Source: CAZFOB01 sp964520325
GTDB lineage: Bacteria; Actinomycetota; JAICYB01
Assembly (NCBI GenBank): GCA_964520325.1
Contig: CAZFOB010000004.1
Location: forward strand, 175,725 to 239,724
Length of the DNA: 64,000 nucleotides
Reading direction: 5' to 3'
Shown here: piece after piece, positions 33,834-41,797 of the stretch
How the letters are laid out: the number at the start of each line of letters is the position of its first letter
Position numbering within the stretch: position 1 is the stretch's first letter
Made by a program: the position numbers and the translations under genes
Notes under the pieces: generated by a model
What the model saw: the letters and a program-made list of their open reading frames with translations, nothing else
Told to the model about the DNA's origin: nothing
The model's database searches: none

Positions 33834-34438
33834 TGGGCCGGCGCATCTTCGATGCAGTGAGGTGGGTGGTCTTCGGCTCCCGCGTTGTGCTGCGTGGTGC
33901 GCGAGACCTCATCTCGCTCTTCCGCGGGGGCCAGCTCGCCGATGCGATCGAGCCGTGGATGCGGATCGACCGCATCGACGACGTGCCATTCGATGTGATC
34001 GCCGCGCAGGGCGCCCGCGCCGTGCTCTTCGACCTCGAGAACACGTTGATCCCGCCGGGCGGTCCCTTCGACGATGACGGCCGCTCGATCGTCGCCAAGG
34101 CCAAAGCGGCGGGACTTGCTGTTGGTGTGGTCAGCAACGCATCCGCGGGCTGGGTGATGCCCGCTGTAGAAGCGGAGGGTCTGGCCTGCGTAGCGCCGGC
34201 GTCCAAGCCGGCCATGGAGGGCTTCCACACCGCATGTCGCATGCTCGGGGTGCGGCCGGACGAGACTGTCTACGTGGGGGACCAGGTCATCACAGACGTG
34301 CTCGGTTCCCAGCGCGCAGGGCTCCGCGCCGTGCTCGTGCAGCCGAAGTACACGGAGGAATTCCTGTCCGCGAAGTTCCAAAGACTTGTGGCGCGCCTCG
34401 TGATACGAATGGCGCGCCAGAAGGAGTCACGTCCATGA
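33833..34438 (+). CDS. YqeG-like HAD phosphatase
   Basis: 201 residues. HAD IIIA core: AVLFDLENTLIPPGG (motif I), AVGVVSNASAGW (motif II), SKPAMEGF (Lys, motif III) and VYVGDQVITDVLGSQRAGL (motif IV), as in the YqeG family. In motif I the second acidic residue is Glu (DLE) instead of the usual Asp (DxD), which could lower or alter phosphatase activity. Sits between rmlA-like and rmlB with TGATG and ATGA junctions, so it is co-translated with dTDP-rhamnose genes. Substrate unknown; a sugar phosphate is an inference from context. Confidence 0.8.
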   Translation: MGRRIFDAVRWVVFGSRVVLRGARDLISLFRGGQLADAIEPWMRIDRIDDVPFDVIAAQGARAVLFDLENTLIPPGGPFDDDGRSIVAKAKAAGLAVGVVSNASAGWVMPAVEAEGLACVAPASKPAMEGFHTACRMLGVRPDETVYVGDQVITDVLGSQRAGLRAVLVQPKYTEEFLSAKFQRLVARLVIRMARQKESRP

Positions 34439-35448
34439 GATTGATGATCACAGGAGCGGCCGGGTTCATCGGCTCTAATTTCGTCCGCCACTGGATCTGT
34501 GAACGTCCGGAGGATCACATCGTCGCCTTCGACCTGCTCACCTATGCGGGAAACGAAGCCAACCTGTGGGATATCCGCGACCGCATCGTCTTCGTCCAAG
34601 GTGACATCGGTGAGCAGGGCCAGGTCGAGAAGGTGCTCGCTTCCGAAGACATCGACACGATCGTCAACTTCGCGGCCGAGTCGCACAACAGTTACGCGGT
34701 CAAGAATCCCAGCGTTTTCTTCCGGACGAACGCCATGGGGACGCAAGCACTGCTCGAAGCGTCGCGCCGTCACGATGCCGCCCAACGGCTTCGGCGCTTC
34801 CATCACATCTCGACGTGCGAGGTCTACGGAGACCTTCCGCTCGACAGTGATGACATCTTCACTGAGGAATCGCCGTACCGTCCGCGCACGCCGTACAACG
34901 CGTCGAAGGCTGCGGCCGACCACGCCGTTCGCGCGTATCACGAGACCTACGGTCTTCCCATCACGATCACCAACTGCGCAAACAACTATGGGCCCTACCA
35001 ATTCCCCGAGAAAGTCATCCCGCTCTTCGCGACGAACGCGCTGGATGATCTGCCTCTGCCTCTGTACGCATCGACGGAGAACCGCCGCGAATGGATCCAC
35101 GTCCTCGATCACGCGCGCGGCATCATGCGCGTCATCCTCGATGGACGCGTCGGTGAGACGTACAACATCGGCACCGGCGTGGAGAGAAGCATCGAGGAGA
35201 TCGCCGATGGCGTTCTCGCCGGGCTCGACAAGCCGAGCTCGCTCAAGACGATCGTGCCCGATCGTCCGGGACACGACCGCCGGTACGTCCTCGACTGGAC
35301 CAAGATCCAGCGCGAGCTCGGTTGGAAGCCGGAGGTCGATTTCGAAGAGGGCTTGCGCGACACCGTCCGGTGGTACGCGGAGCACCGCGCGTGGTGGGAA
35401 CCGCTTCGCGAGCGCCGTCCCGTTGCTGAGGACGAAGCTTGGGCATGA
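34435..35448 (+). CDS. rmlB: dTDP-glucose 4,6-dehydratase
   Basis: 337 residues, extended SDR. NAD site MITGAAGFIGSNFVRHW, then NFAAESHNSYAV (the AAESHVD-like motif of RmlB), HISTCEVYGD, YNASKAAADH (catalytic YxxxK), NCANNYGPYQFPEKVIPLF and ENRREWIHVLDH. The second step of dTDP-rhamnose synthesis, making dTDP-4-keto-6-deoxyglucose. Start ATG with AAGGAG 8 nt upstream and ATGA overlap with the YqeG-like gene. The usual SHVD is SHNS here, a small deviation near the active site. Confidence 0.92.
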   Translation: MRLMITGAAGFIGSNFVRHWICERPEDHIVAFDLLTYAGNEANLWDIRDRIVFVQGDIGEQGQVEKVLASEDIDTIVNFAAESHNSYAVKNPSVFFRTNAMGTQALLEASRRHDAAQRLRRFHHISTCEVYGDLPLDSDDIFTEESPYRPRTPYNASKAAADHAVRAYHETYGLPITITNCANNYGPYQFPEKVIPLFATNALDDLPLPLYASTENRREWIHVLDHARGIMRVILDGRVGETYNIGTGVERSIEEIADGVLAGLDKPSSLKTIVPDRPGHDRRYVLDWTKIQRELGWKPEVDFEEGLRDTVRWYAEHRAWWEPLRERRPVAEDEAWA

Positions 35449-36314
35449 CCGGCTCCGAGAAGCCCCCAACGGTTCTCGTTACGGGTGCCGGTGGCCTGCT
35501 CGGCGGCCAGGTCGCGTGGACGTTCGCGCAGCGCGGTGTGAATGTGATCGCCTCGACCCACGCGCAGCTCGACGTGACCGACGCCGAGAAGACGCTCGAG
35601 ACGATCATCAAGGTCGATCCCGGCATCGTGGTGCATTGCGCGGCGATGACCAACGTCGACGCTTGTGAGGAGGATCCGGAAGCGGCGTTTCTCATCAACG
35701 CGCAAGGGGCCGAGAACGTCGCCGTTGCCGCCAGAGAAGCCGGGGCGGCGATCGTCGCCGTCTCGACCGACTACGTCTTCGACGGCGAGAAGGGCAGCTA
35801 CTCCGAAGAAGATCCCACCAACCCCATCCAGACATACGGACGCTCGAAGCTCGAAGGCGAGGACCGCGTCATGGCGGCGACTCCGTGGCACTTCATCGTC
35901 CGGTCGGCTTGGATCTACGGGCGGGGCGGAAAGAACTTCCTCTCGAAGCTGCCCGAGCTTGCGAAGACCAACCGGTCGATCACCGCGGTAGTCGATCAGC
36001 GGGGCTCGCCTACCTACGCACCTGATCTCGCCGCAGCGATCGCGGACCTCGTCGGGACCGTCGACTACGGCATCTATCACGTGGTCAACGCGGGCACGTG
36101 CACGTTCGCCGAGTTCTGCGAAGCGGCCGTCGAGATCATGGGCGCGGCGCTCATCGTCGAGCACGTGGCGCTTGCCGATCTCGGACGTCCCGCACCGAGG
36201 CCTCGCGATACGGATCTGGTCGGCAAGCACTGGACGGACGCCGGCTTCGAATCGCTTCGCCCGTGGCGCGACGCGGCTGAAGACTTCCTCGCCGGTACGA
36301 ACGCCCTCAGCTGA
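35445..36314 (+). CDS. rmlD: dTDP-4-dehydrorhamnose reductase
   Basis: 289 residues. VLVTGAGGLLGGQVAWTF (NADPH site), LDVTDAEKTLETI, VVHCAAMTNVDACEEDPEAAFLINAQGAENVA, VSTDYVFDGEKGSY, YGRSKLEGE (YxxxK) and VVDQRGSPTYAPDLA are the RmlD signatures. It performs the final NADPH reduction to dTDP-L-rhamnose. Start ATG overlapping the rmlB stop (ATGA). The epimerase rmlC, which acts between RmlB and RmlD, is not in this operon or elsewhere in the window. An 81-bp repeat-bearing gap follows before the glycosyltransferases. Confidence 0.93.
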   Translation: MTGSEKPPTVLVTGAGGLLGGQVAWTFAQRGVNVIASTHAQLDVTDAEKTLETIIKVDPGIVVHCAAMTNVDACEEDPEAAFLINAQGAENVAVAAREAGAAIVAVSTDYVFDGEKGSYSEEDPTNPIQTYGRSKLEGEDRVMAATPWHFIVRSAWIYGRGGKNFLSKLPELAKTNRSITAVVDQRGSPTYAPDLAAAIADLVGTVDYGIYHVVNAGTCTFAEFCEAAVEIMGAALIVEHVALADLGRPAPRPRDTDLVGKHWTDAGFESLRPWRDAAEDFLAGTNALS

Positions 36315-36324
36315 GCCTTTCCGG

Positions 36325-36395
36325 GGAGTCGCTTCGCTCCATCCTCTGGGAGTCGCTTCGCTCCATCCTGCAATGGAGTCGCTACGCTCCATCCT
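36325..36395 (+). repeat. Three 21-bp GC-rich dyad repeats
   Basis: GGAGTCGCTTCGCTCCATCC plus T occurs at 36325-36345 and 36349-36369, and with TAC in place of TTC at 36375-36395. Each unit contains a short imperfect hairpin (GGAG...CTCC). The last copy abuts the GTG start of the next gene. It is the only sizeable gap inside the envelope operon. Confidence 0.9.
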
Positions 36396-37544
36396 GTGTC
36401 CCAGGGTCTGCGCGTCGGCGTCGAAGCCACGAGCCTCATCGGTCCCCTTTCGGGAGTCGGCTACACCACATCGTCGATCGTCGAGGCGCTCGTCACCTTG
36501 GACGAGGGTGTCGACATCACGCTCTTCCCGATCAGCCTGCGTCGCGGCGGCTGGGTCAGGCACGCGTTCGAACCGCACCCTCGGATCAAGGTGGCGCGGT
36601 CTCGGATGCCGGGTCGGGTCGCCGCGGCCGTGTGGTCGCGGGTCGAGTGGCCGCCCGCCGAGCTGTTCTGCGGGCCGCTCGACGTTTTCTGGGGGCCGAA
36701 CTTCGTCCTCCCGCCCTTGGTGAAAGCCGCCGGCGTGGTGACGGTGCATGACGTTGCTTTCGTCGATATGCCGCAGACGTGCTCTGAAGCCGTGCTCCGC
36801 TACGAGAAGACCGTGCCACGGATGGTGCAGCGCGCGAACCGGATCATCGTGCCGTCCGGTTTTTCGAAAGAGCGTCTGGCGAAGTGGCTGCCCGATGAGG
36901 CGGCGCGTATCCGCGTTGTGCACCCAGGCGTACGACGGGCATTCCGCGAGCGGGGTGGTCCACTCACGCCGCCGCGTAGAAACGAGCTCGGCATCCGGGA
37001 ACCGTATGCGGCATACGTCGGCAATCTCGAGCTGCGCAAGAACATCGACACCCTCTTCACGTCATTCGAGCAGGTACTGAGAGTGCACCCTCGGGCGCAG
37101 CTCGTCGTCGTCGGAACACCGAGCGTCGGTTGGGAACAGATCAGGGGTCGCCATGCCGATCTGTTGGATTCCGGCGCTATCAACGTCGTCGGCTACCTGC
37201 CGGACGAAGAAGTCGCAGCGATCGTGCGCGGGGCTGAGGTGTTCGTGTATCCGTCGCTGTACGAAGGCTTCGGGATCCCGCCGGTCGAGGCGATGGCCGC
37301 GGGGACATCGGTGATCGCGGCGAAAACCTCGTCGCTTCCAGAAGCTCTCGGCGAGCATGCGCGCTGGGTGCATCCCGATGACGTCGACGGTATCGCCGCC
37401 GCGATCGGCGACCACTTCGACGGCGATCCGGATGCATCGGCGATCGAGGCTGCTCGTCAGTGGGCCGCCGGATTCACATGGGCGCGCTCGGCAGCCACCA
37501 CGCTGGAAGTCTTCGGTGAGGCCATGAACGAGATCGCCGCGTGA
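36396..37544 (+). CDS. GT4-family glycosyltransferase (first)
   Basis: 382 residues, GT-B fold. The N-terminal domain has GPLSGVGYTTSSIVEAL and VTVHDVAFVDMP; the C-terminal domain has YAAYVGNLELRKNIDTLF, VVVGTPSVGWEQIR and FVYPSLYEGFGIPPVEAMAAGTSVIA with the E-x7-E nucleotide-sugar motif. It probably transfers mannose, rhamnose or glucose to the growing envelope glycan. GTG start immediately after a repeat unit, without a ribosome-binding site. Overlaps the next gene by GTGA. Confidence 0.85.
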   Translation: MSQGLRVGVEATSLIGPLSGVGYTTSSIVEALVTLDEGVDITLFPISLRRGGWVRHAFEPHPRIKVARSRMPGRVAAAVWSRVEWPPAELFCGPLDVFWGPNFVLPPLVKAAGVVTVHDVAFVDMPQTCSEAVLRYEKTVPRMVQRANRIIVPSGFSKERLAKWLPDEAARIRVVHPGVRRAFRERGGPLTPPRRNELGIREPYAAYVGNLELRKNIDTLFTSFEQVLRVHPRAQLVVVGTPSVGWEQIRGRHADLLDSGAINVVGYLPDEEVAAIVRGAEVFVYPSLYEGFGIPPVEAMAAGTSVIAAKTSSLPEALGEHARWVHPDDVDGIAAAIGDHFDGDPDASAIEAARQWAAGFTWARSAATTLEVFGEAMNEIAA

Positions 37545-38668
37545 GAGACAGCCTTCGTGTGGCGATGGTCGCCGAGCAACTTCTCCAGGACGTGCCCGGC
37601 GGCATCGGCACCTACGTCCGCGCGATGTTACGTCGCCTGCCGCCCGCCGGTGTGGAGCTCGAGCCTGTCGTTGCGATGCATCGCTCGACAACCCTGAGCA
37701 ACACCGGACTGCCGCACGCGCGGCGTCTTGCTGCGCCGCGACAGTTGCTCTACCGGCGGTGGACGACAGGTCACGGTCCGAAGATCGGCGGCGATTCCTC
37801 GCTCGTGCACGCGCCGAGTCTGGCCTTTCCCCCGCGGGACGATCGTCCGCTGATCGTGACCGTCCACGACGTCATCTTCCTCGAGCATCCGGAAACGTAC
37901 CCGCCGGCCGGCGTCGCCTTCCACAGCGCCATGCTGCGACGACTGAACGAGGCCGACATGGTGATCGTTCCGTCGAAGGCAACAGCCGAGGCGCTCGCTG
38001 CGCTCGATGATCCGCCGCGGCAGGTTCGGGTGATCCCGATGGGCACCGACATCGAGCCGGCACCGCCCGATGAGCGGACGAGGATGCTCGAGAGGCTGCG
38101 CATCGAGAAGCCATACGTTCTGTGGATGGGCACGCTCGAGCCGAGAAAGAACCCAGAAGGTGTCGTCCGCGGGTTCGTTCATGCGCTCGCCTCCGGCGTG
38201 CCGGATGCCGACAACTTGAAGCTCTACCTCGTCGGGCCCCCGGGATGGTGGAGCGGCGACGTTCGCGACCTGATCGAGTCATCAGGGCTCGCCGAGCGCG
38301 TGCGCCGGATCGATGCGCAACCGGTTCCCGTCCGAGCGGCGCTGTACGCCGAAGCGTCGGTGTTCGTGTTCCCGTCGCTCGCCGAAGGGTTCGGACTCCC
38401 GGTCATCGAAGCGATGGCGTGCGGCGCACCTGTGATCACGTCGAACCGTTCGTCGCTTCCCGAGATCGCGGGATCGGCGGCGGAGCTCTGCGATCCGACC
38501 GACGACGTCTCGATCGGCAACGCCATCGGCAAGGTGCTCCGCGATCCCGAACTCGCCGATGACCTGCGCCGGCTCGGCTCCCGGCGCGCGAAGGAGTTCA
38601 CGTGGGTGCGCACGGCGCAACAGACCGTTGCCGCCTACAACGAGGTGCTCGCCGGCGCGAGTTCATGA
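37541..38668 (+). CDS. GT4-family glycosyltransferase (second)
   Basis: 375 residues, paralogous to its two neighbours. VPGGIGTYVRAMLRRL at the acceptor-site loop, VTVHDVIFLEHPETYP, VLWMGTLEPRKNPEGVVRGF (donor-domain entry) and FVFPSLAEGFGLPVIEAMACGAPVITS (E-x7-E). Cytosolic retaining glycosyltransferase using a nucleotide sugar. GTG start overlapping the previous stop; its own stop overlaps the next ATG. Donor and linkage cannot be read from sequence. Confidence 0.87.
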   Translation: MRDSLRVAMVAEQLLQDVPGGIGTYVRAMLRRLPPAGVELEPVVAMHRSTTLSNTGLPHARRLAAPRQLLYRRWTTGHGPKIGGDSSLVHAPSLAFPPRDDRPLIVTVHDVIFLEHPETYPPAGVAFHSAMLRRLNEADMVIVPSKATAEALAALDDPPRQVRVIPMGTDIEPAPPDERTRMLERLRIEKPYVLWMGTLEPRKNPEGVVRGFVHALASGVPDADNLKLYLVGPPGWWSGDVRDLIESSGLAERVRRIDAQPVPVRAALYAEASVFVFPSLAEGFGLPVIEAMACGAPVITSNRSSLPEIAGSAAELCDPTDDVSIGNAIGKVLRDPELADDLRRLGSRRAKEFTWVRTAQQTVAAYNEVLAGASS

Positions 38669-39774
38669 CCCGGCTTCGCGTCGCGGTCGACGCGACGGCG
38701 ATCCCAAGCCAGCGAGCCGGCGCCGGACGCTACATCACCGAGCTCTTGCGTGTGGTCGATCCGGACGAGGTCGAGTTGCATGTGTTCGTGAAGGACGTCG
38801 ACACGGAAGAGTTGCGCGAGACCCTCCCGGGGGCCGAGGTGCACGCGGCTTCGATCTCAGGGCGTCCGGCACGCATCGCGTGGGGACGATCGGTGCTTCC
38901 CATGCGCGTACGAAAGCTTCGTCCTGACGTCTTCTTCGGACCGCACTACGAGCTCCCGCCGGGACTCCCGTGCCCGGGTGTAGTGACGTTCCACGACCCG
39001 ACGTTCTTTACTCTCCCCGAGCTCCACGAGCGCAAGAAGGTCGCGTACTTCCGAGCTGCGTCGCGCGGTGCTGTGCGCCGCGCGACACGCGTGATCGCGC
39101 CGTCGGCGTACGCCAAGCTCGGTGCTGTCGAACACGCTCGGGCTACGCCCGAGCGTGTCGACGTGATCCACGAGGGTGTCGATCTGCAACGCCACCGTCC
39201 GATCTCTACGGATCTTGGCTCACCGGTCACCGATGACCATCCGTACATCCTGTTCGTCGGCACGCTCGAGCCGCGGAAGGACGTCCCCACCCTCATCGCC
39301 GCGTACGACGAGCTCGACTCACCAGCCGAGCTTGTGCTCGTGGGTCAGCCGGGCTGGGGTTTCGGGTCGGTCGAGTCGGCCATCAGCAACGCGAAGAAGA
39401 AGACGATGATCCGCCGCGCCGGTTACGTCGAGGAGGACGAGAAGATCCGTCTGTATCAACACGCGTCCGTGTTCGTGTACCCGGCCATCGCCGAGGGTTT
39501 CGGACTTCCCGTCCTCGAGGCGATGGCCTGCGGCGCTCCCGTTGTTACCACGACGGGCTCGGCCCCCGAGGAGGTGGCCGATGATGCCGCGCTCCTCGTC
39601 CCGCCGCAGGACAAGAGCGCATTGCGCGACGCGATCTCGAGGGTGCTCACCGACGACTCACTCGCACTCGCCCTGCGCAAGCGCGGCCCAGAGCGCGCGA
39701 AGCGCTTCACCTGGGCGGCGGCGGCGGAAGCGACGACCGACGTGTGGCGCCGGGCCGCCAAGGAGCGATCGTGA
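38665..39774 (+). CDS. GT4-family glycosyltransferase (third)
   Basis: 369 residues. QRAGAGRYITELLRV, PDVFFGPHYELPPGLPCPGVVTFHDPTFF, YILFVGTLEPRKDVPTLIAAYDEL and FVYPAIAEGFGLPVLEAMACGAPVVTT (E-x7-E) give a complete GT4 protein. Most similar in layout to the second GT4 of the operon. A perfect 12-bp inverted repeat with 3-bp loop lies inside the gene at 39132-39158. ATG overlapping the previous stop (ATGA). Confidence 0.87.
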   Translation: MTRLRVAVDATAIPSQRAGAGRYITELLRVVDPDEVELHVFVKDVDTEELRETLPGAEVHAASISGRPARIAWGRSVLPMRVRKLRPDVFFGPHYELPPGLPCPGVVTFHDPTFFTLPELHERKKVAYFRAASRGAVRRATRVIAPSAYAKLGAVEHARATPERVDVIHEGVDLQRHRPISTDLGSPVTDDHPYILFVGTLEPRKDVPTLIAAYDELDSPAELVLVGQPGWGFGSVESAISNAKKKTMIRRAGYVEEDEKIRLYQHASVFVYPAIAEGFGLPVLEAMACGAPVVTTTGSAPEEVADDAALLVPPQDKSALRDAISRVLTDDSLALALRKRGPERAKRFTWAAAAEATTDVWRRAAKERS

Positions 39775-40655
39775 GCCAGATCGCCGTCGTCGTCATCAAC
39801 CACAACGGTGCGAACGACGTGCTCGAGTGCCTCCGATCGGTGCGCGCGCAGACACCTGCGCAGATCGTCGTCATCGACAACGCGTCGACGGACGGCAGCG
39901 ATGAGCGCGTCAAGGACGAGTTCGCCGACGCGACCTTCGTGGCGAATGCGCGCAACACCGGCTTCGCCGCGGCTGCGAACCAGGGAGTGCGGCTCTCCAC
40001 CACGAAGTACGTCTTCCTCGTCAACGCGGACGCCGTGCTCGCTCCGGGCTGCCTCGTTGAGCTCGAGAAGACACTGGACGCGACGCCGAAAGCGGCAGCC
40101 GTCGGTGCTCTCGTCCGCAATCCGGACGGAGGCGTCCAGCCCACGAAACGAGCGTTCCCGACGTTTGGCACGGCTGTGCTCCACGGGATCGTCGGGATCT
40201 TCCGTCCGAACAACCCGGGCACGCGTTCCTACCTCCTCACCGATGACGACTTCACCCAAGCGCGTAAGGTCGATTGGGTTGCGGGCCCGGCTGTTGCGCT
40301 TCGGCGTGAGGCTTTCGACGCTGTTGGTGGCTTCGACGAGGCGTACTTCTTCTTCGTCGAGGACGTCGATCTGTGCAAGCGTCTGTCGCTTCTCGGATGG
40401 GAGGTGTGGTTCGAGCCGGGGGCCGAAGTCACGCACCGCTGGGGCGGGAGCTGGACGGAGCGCCCCCTCAAGTTTCTTTGGCTCCACCAGTGGAACCTCT
40501 TCCGGTACGTCCGAAAGTTCTACCGCGGTGGGTGGATCCTCGCGTGGCCGCTCATCGCCGCCGGACTGGTCGTGCGGTTCACAATCCTCGCCATGAGGTG
40601 GCTGATCACGAAAAGATCGGTACCGGAACACGCGAGGGCTGGAGGTGGAACGTGA
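39771..40655 (+). CDS. GT2 rhamnosyltransferase, WbbL-like
   Basis: 294 residues, GT-A fold. IAVVVINHNGANDVLECLRSVRAQ, IVVIDNASTDGSDERV, NTGFAAAANQGV, YVFLVNADAVLAPGCL (DxD-equivalent NAD), VAGPAVALRREAFDAVGGFDEAYFFFVEDVDLCKRL (ED motif). A C-terminal hydrophobic helix (ILAWPLIAAGLVVRFTILAM) may anchor it at the membrane. In mycobacteria WbbL adds rhamnose from dTDP-Rha to decaprenyl-PP-GlcNAc, building the wall linker. The position next to rmlD and a GDP-mannose pyrophosphorylase-like gene fits that. GTGA overlaps on both sides. Confidence 0.85.
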   Translation: MSQIAVVVINHNGANDVLECLRSVRAQTPAQIVVIDNASTDGSDERVKDEFADATFVANARNTGFAAAANQGVRLSTTKYVFLVNADAVLAPGCLVELEKTLDATPKAAAVGALVRNPDGGVQPTKRAFPTFGTAVLHGIVGIFRPNNPGTRSYLLTDDDFTQARKVDWVAGPAVALRREAFDAVGGFDEAYFFFVEDVDLCKRLSLLGWEVWFEPGAEVTHRWGGSWTERPLKFLWLHQWNLFRYVRKFYRGGWILAWPLIAAGLVVRFTILAMRWLITKRSVPEHARAGGGT

Positions 40656-41797
40656 AAGCTGTGATGCTCGTCGGCGGGTTCGGAACGCGGATGCGTCCGC
40701 TGACGCTCGACGTGAAGAAGGAGCTCATGCCGGTGGCCAACCGGCCGTTCCTCGAGCACGTACTCGCACACCTCTCCAAGCACGGCGTTGGAGAAGCGAT
40801 CCTCACAACTGGGCATCTCGCCGAGGCGTTTTACGACTTTCCGGATGAGCGTGCCCACGGCGTCAAGCTCACGATCGTGAAAGAGGACGAGCCGCTCGAC
40901 AGCTGCGGGGCGGTGAAGAACGTCGAGCACCTGATCGACGGGACGTTCCTCGTCCTCAACGGCGACATCCTCACGTCACTCGACATCACGTCGCTCGTGA
41001 GCTACCACCGTGAACGCGACACGCTCGGCACTCTTGCGCTGAAGGCGGTGGACGACCCGAGTGCTTACGGCCTCGTCCCGATCGACGACGACGGACGCAT
41101 CGAACGATTCGTCGAGAAGCCGAAGTCGGCTGCCGACATCGTCACGAACCTGATCAATGCCGGCACGTACGTGCTCGAGCCCGAAGCCCTGAATTACGTG
41201 CCGGGAGGGGAGCCGTTCTCGTTCGAAGGCGGGATGCGTTCGGGTGGGCGTGTCGAAGCGGGTCTCTTCCCGCTGCTGCTCTCCGAGGGCGAGGCGCTCT
41301 ACGGCTTCTTGTCCAATGACTACTGGCTCGACATCGGTTCGCCGCAGAAGTATCTGCAAGCCAACCACGACGTGTTGGATCGAAACGCCGGGATCGGACC
41401 CGCGGGCATCGAAGGTGCCCCCGGCGTGTGGATCGGCCGCTCGAGCGATGTGGACCCGGGCGCGCAGATCCGCGGGCCCATCGTGATCGGCGACGACTGC
41501 ACGATCGGACGCAGCGCCGAGATCGGCCCCCGGACGGCCGTCGGCAACAACGTGACGATCGGCGAAGGCTCGATCGTTTCCGGATCGGTCCTCCACGACG
41601 GCGTCGTCGTCGGCGGCGGCGCCGTCGTCCGCGACTCGATCCTCGGGCAGCGCTCCAGCGTCGGCGCAGCGACCGAGCTCTCTGATGCCGTGGTCGGGGC
41701 CGGCGTGAAGATCGGTGCAGATAACGAGCTGCGAGGTGGCATCAGGCTGTGGCCCGGTATGGACGTCCCGGATCGTGGAGTAACGTTCACCAGGTGA
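40652..41797 (+). CDS. Sugar-1-phosphate nucleotidyltransferase (GDP-mannose pyrophosphorylase-like)
   Basis: 381 residues. VMLVGGFGTRMRPLTLDVKKELMPVANRPFLEHVLAHL (signature G-x-G-T-R plus catalytic Lys), LVLNGDILTSLD (metal Asp), YGLVPIDDDGRIERFVEKP, NAGTYVLEPE and WLDIGSPQKYLQANHDVL, then a long left-handed beta-helix (~255-381). This is the ManC/Rv3264c-like mannose-1-phosphate guanylyltransferase arrangement and fits the locus. UDP- or dTDP-glucose pyrophosphorylase activity cannot be excluded. GTG overlaps the GT2 stop (GTGA). Confidence 0.83.
   Translation: MKAVMLVGGFGTRMRPLTLDVKKELMPVANRPFLEHVLAHLSKHGVGEAILTTGHLAEAFYDFPDERAHGVKLTIVKEDEPLDSCGAVKNVEHLIDGTFLVLNGDILTSLDITSLVSYHRERDTLGTLALKAVDDPSAYGLVPIDDDGRIERFVEKPKSAADIVTNLINAGTYVLEPEALNYVPGGEPFSFEGGMRSGGRVEAGLFPLLLSEGEALYGFLSNDYWLDIGSPQKYLQANHDVLDRNAGIGPAGIEGAPGVWIGRSSDVDPGAQIRGPIVIGDDCTIGRSAEIGPRTAVGNNVTIGEGSIVSGSVLHDGVVVGGGAVVRDSILGQRSSVGAATELSDAVVGAGVKIGADNELRGGIRLWPGMDVPDRGVTFTR

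Noticed and set aside
35109..36923. 604-aa open frame on the minus strand opposite rmlB/rmlD/GT4
   Set aside because: Opposes three well-supported genes; no recognisable motif; typical GC-driven antisense frame.
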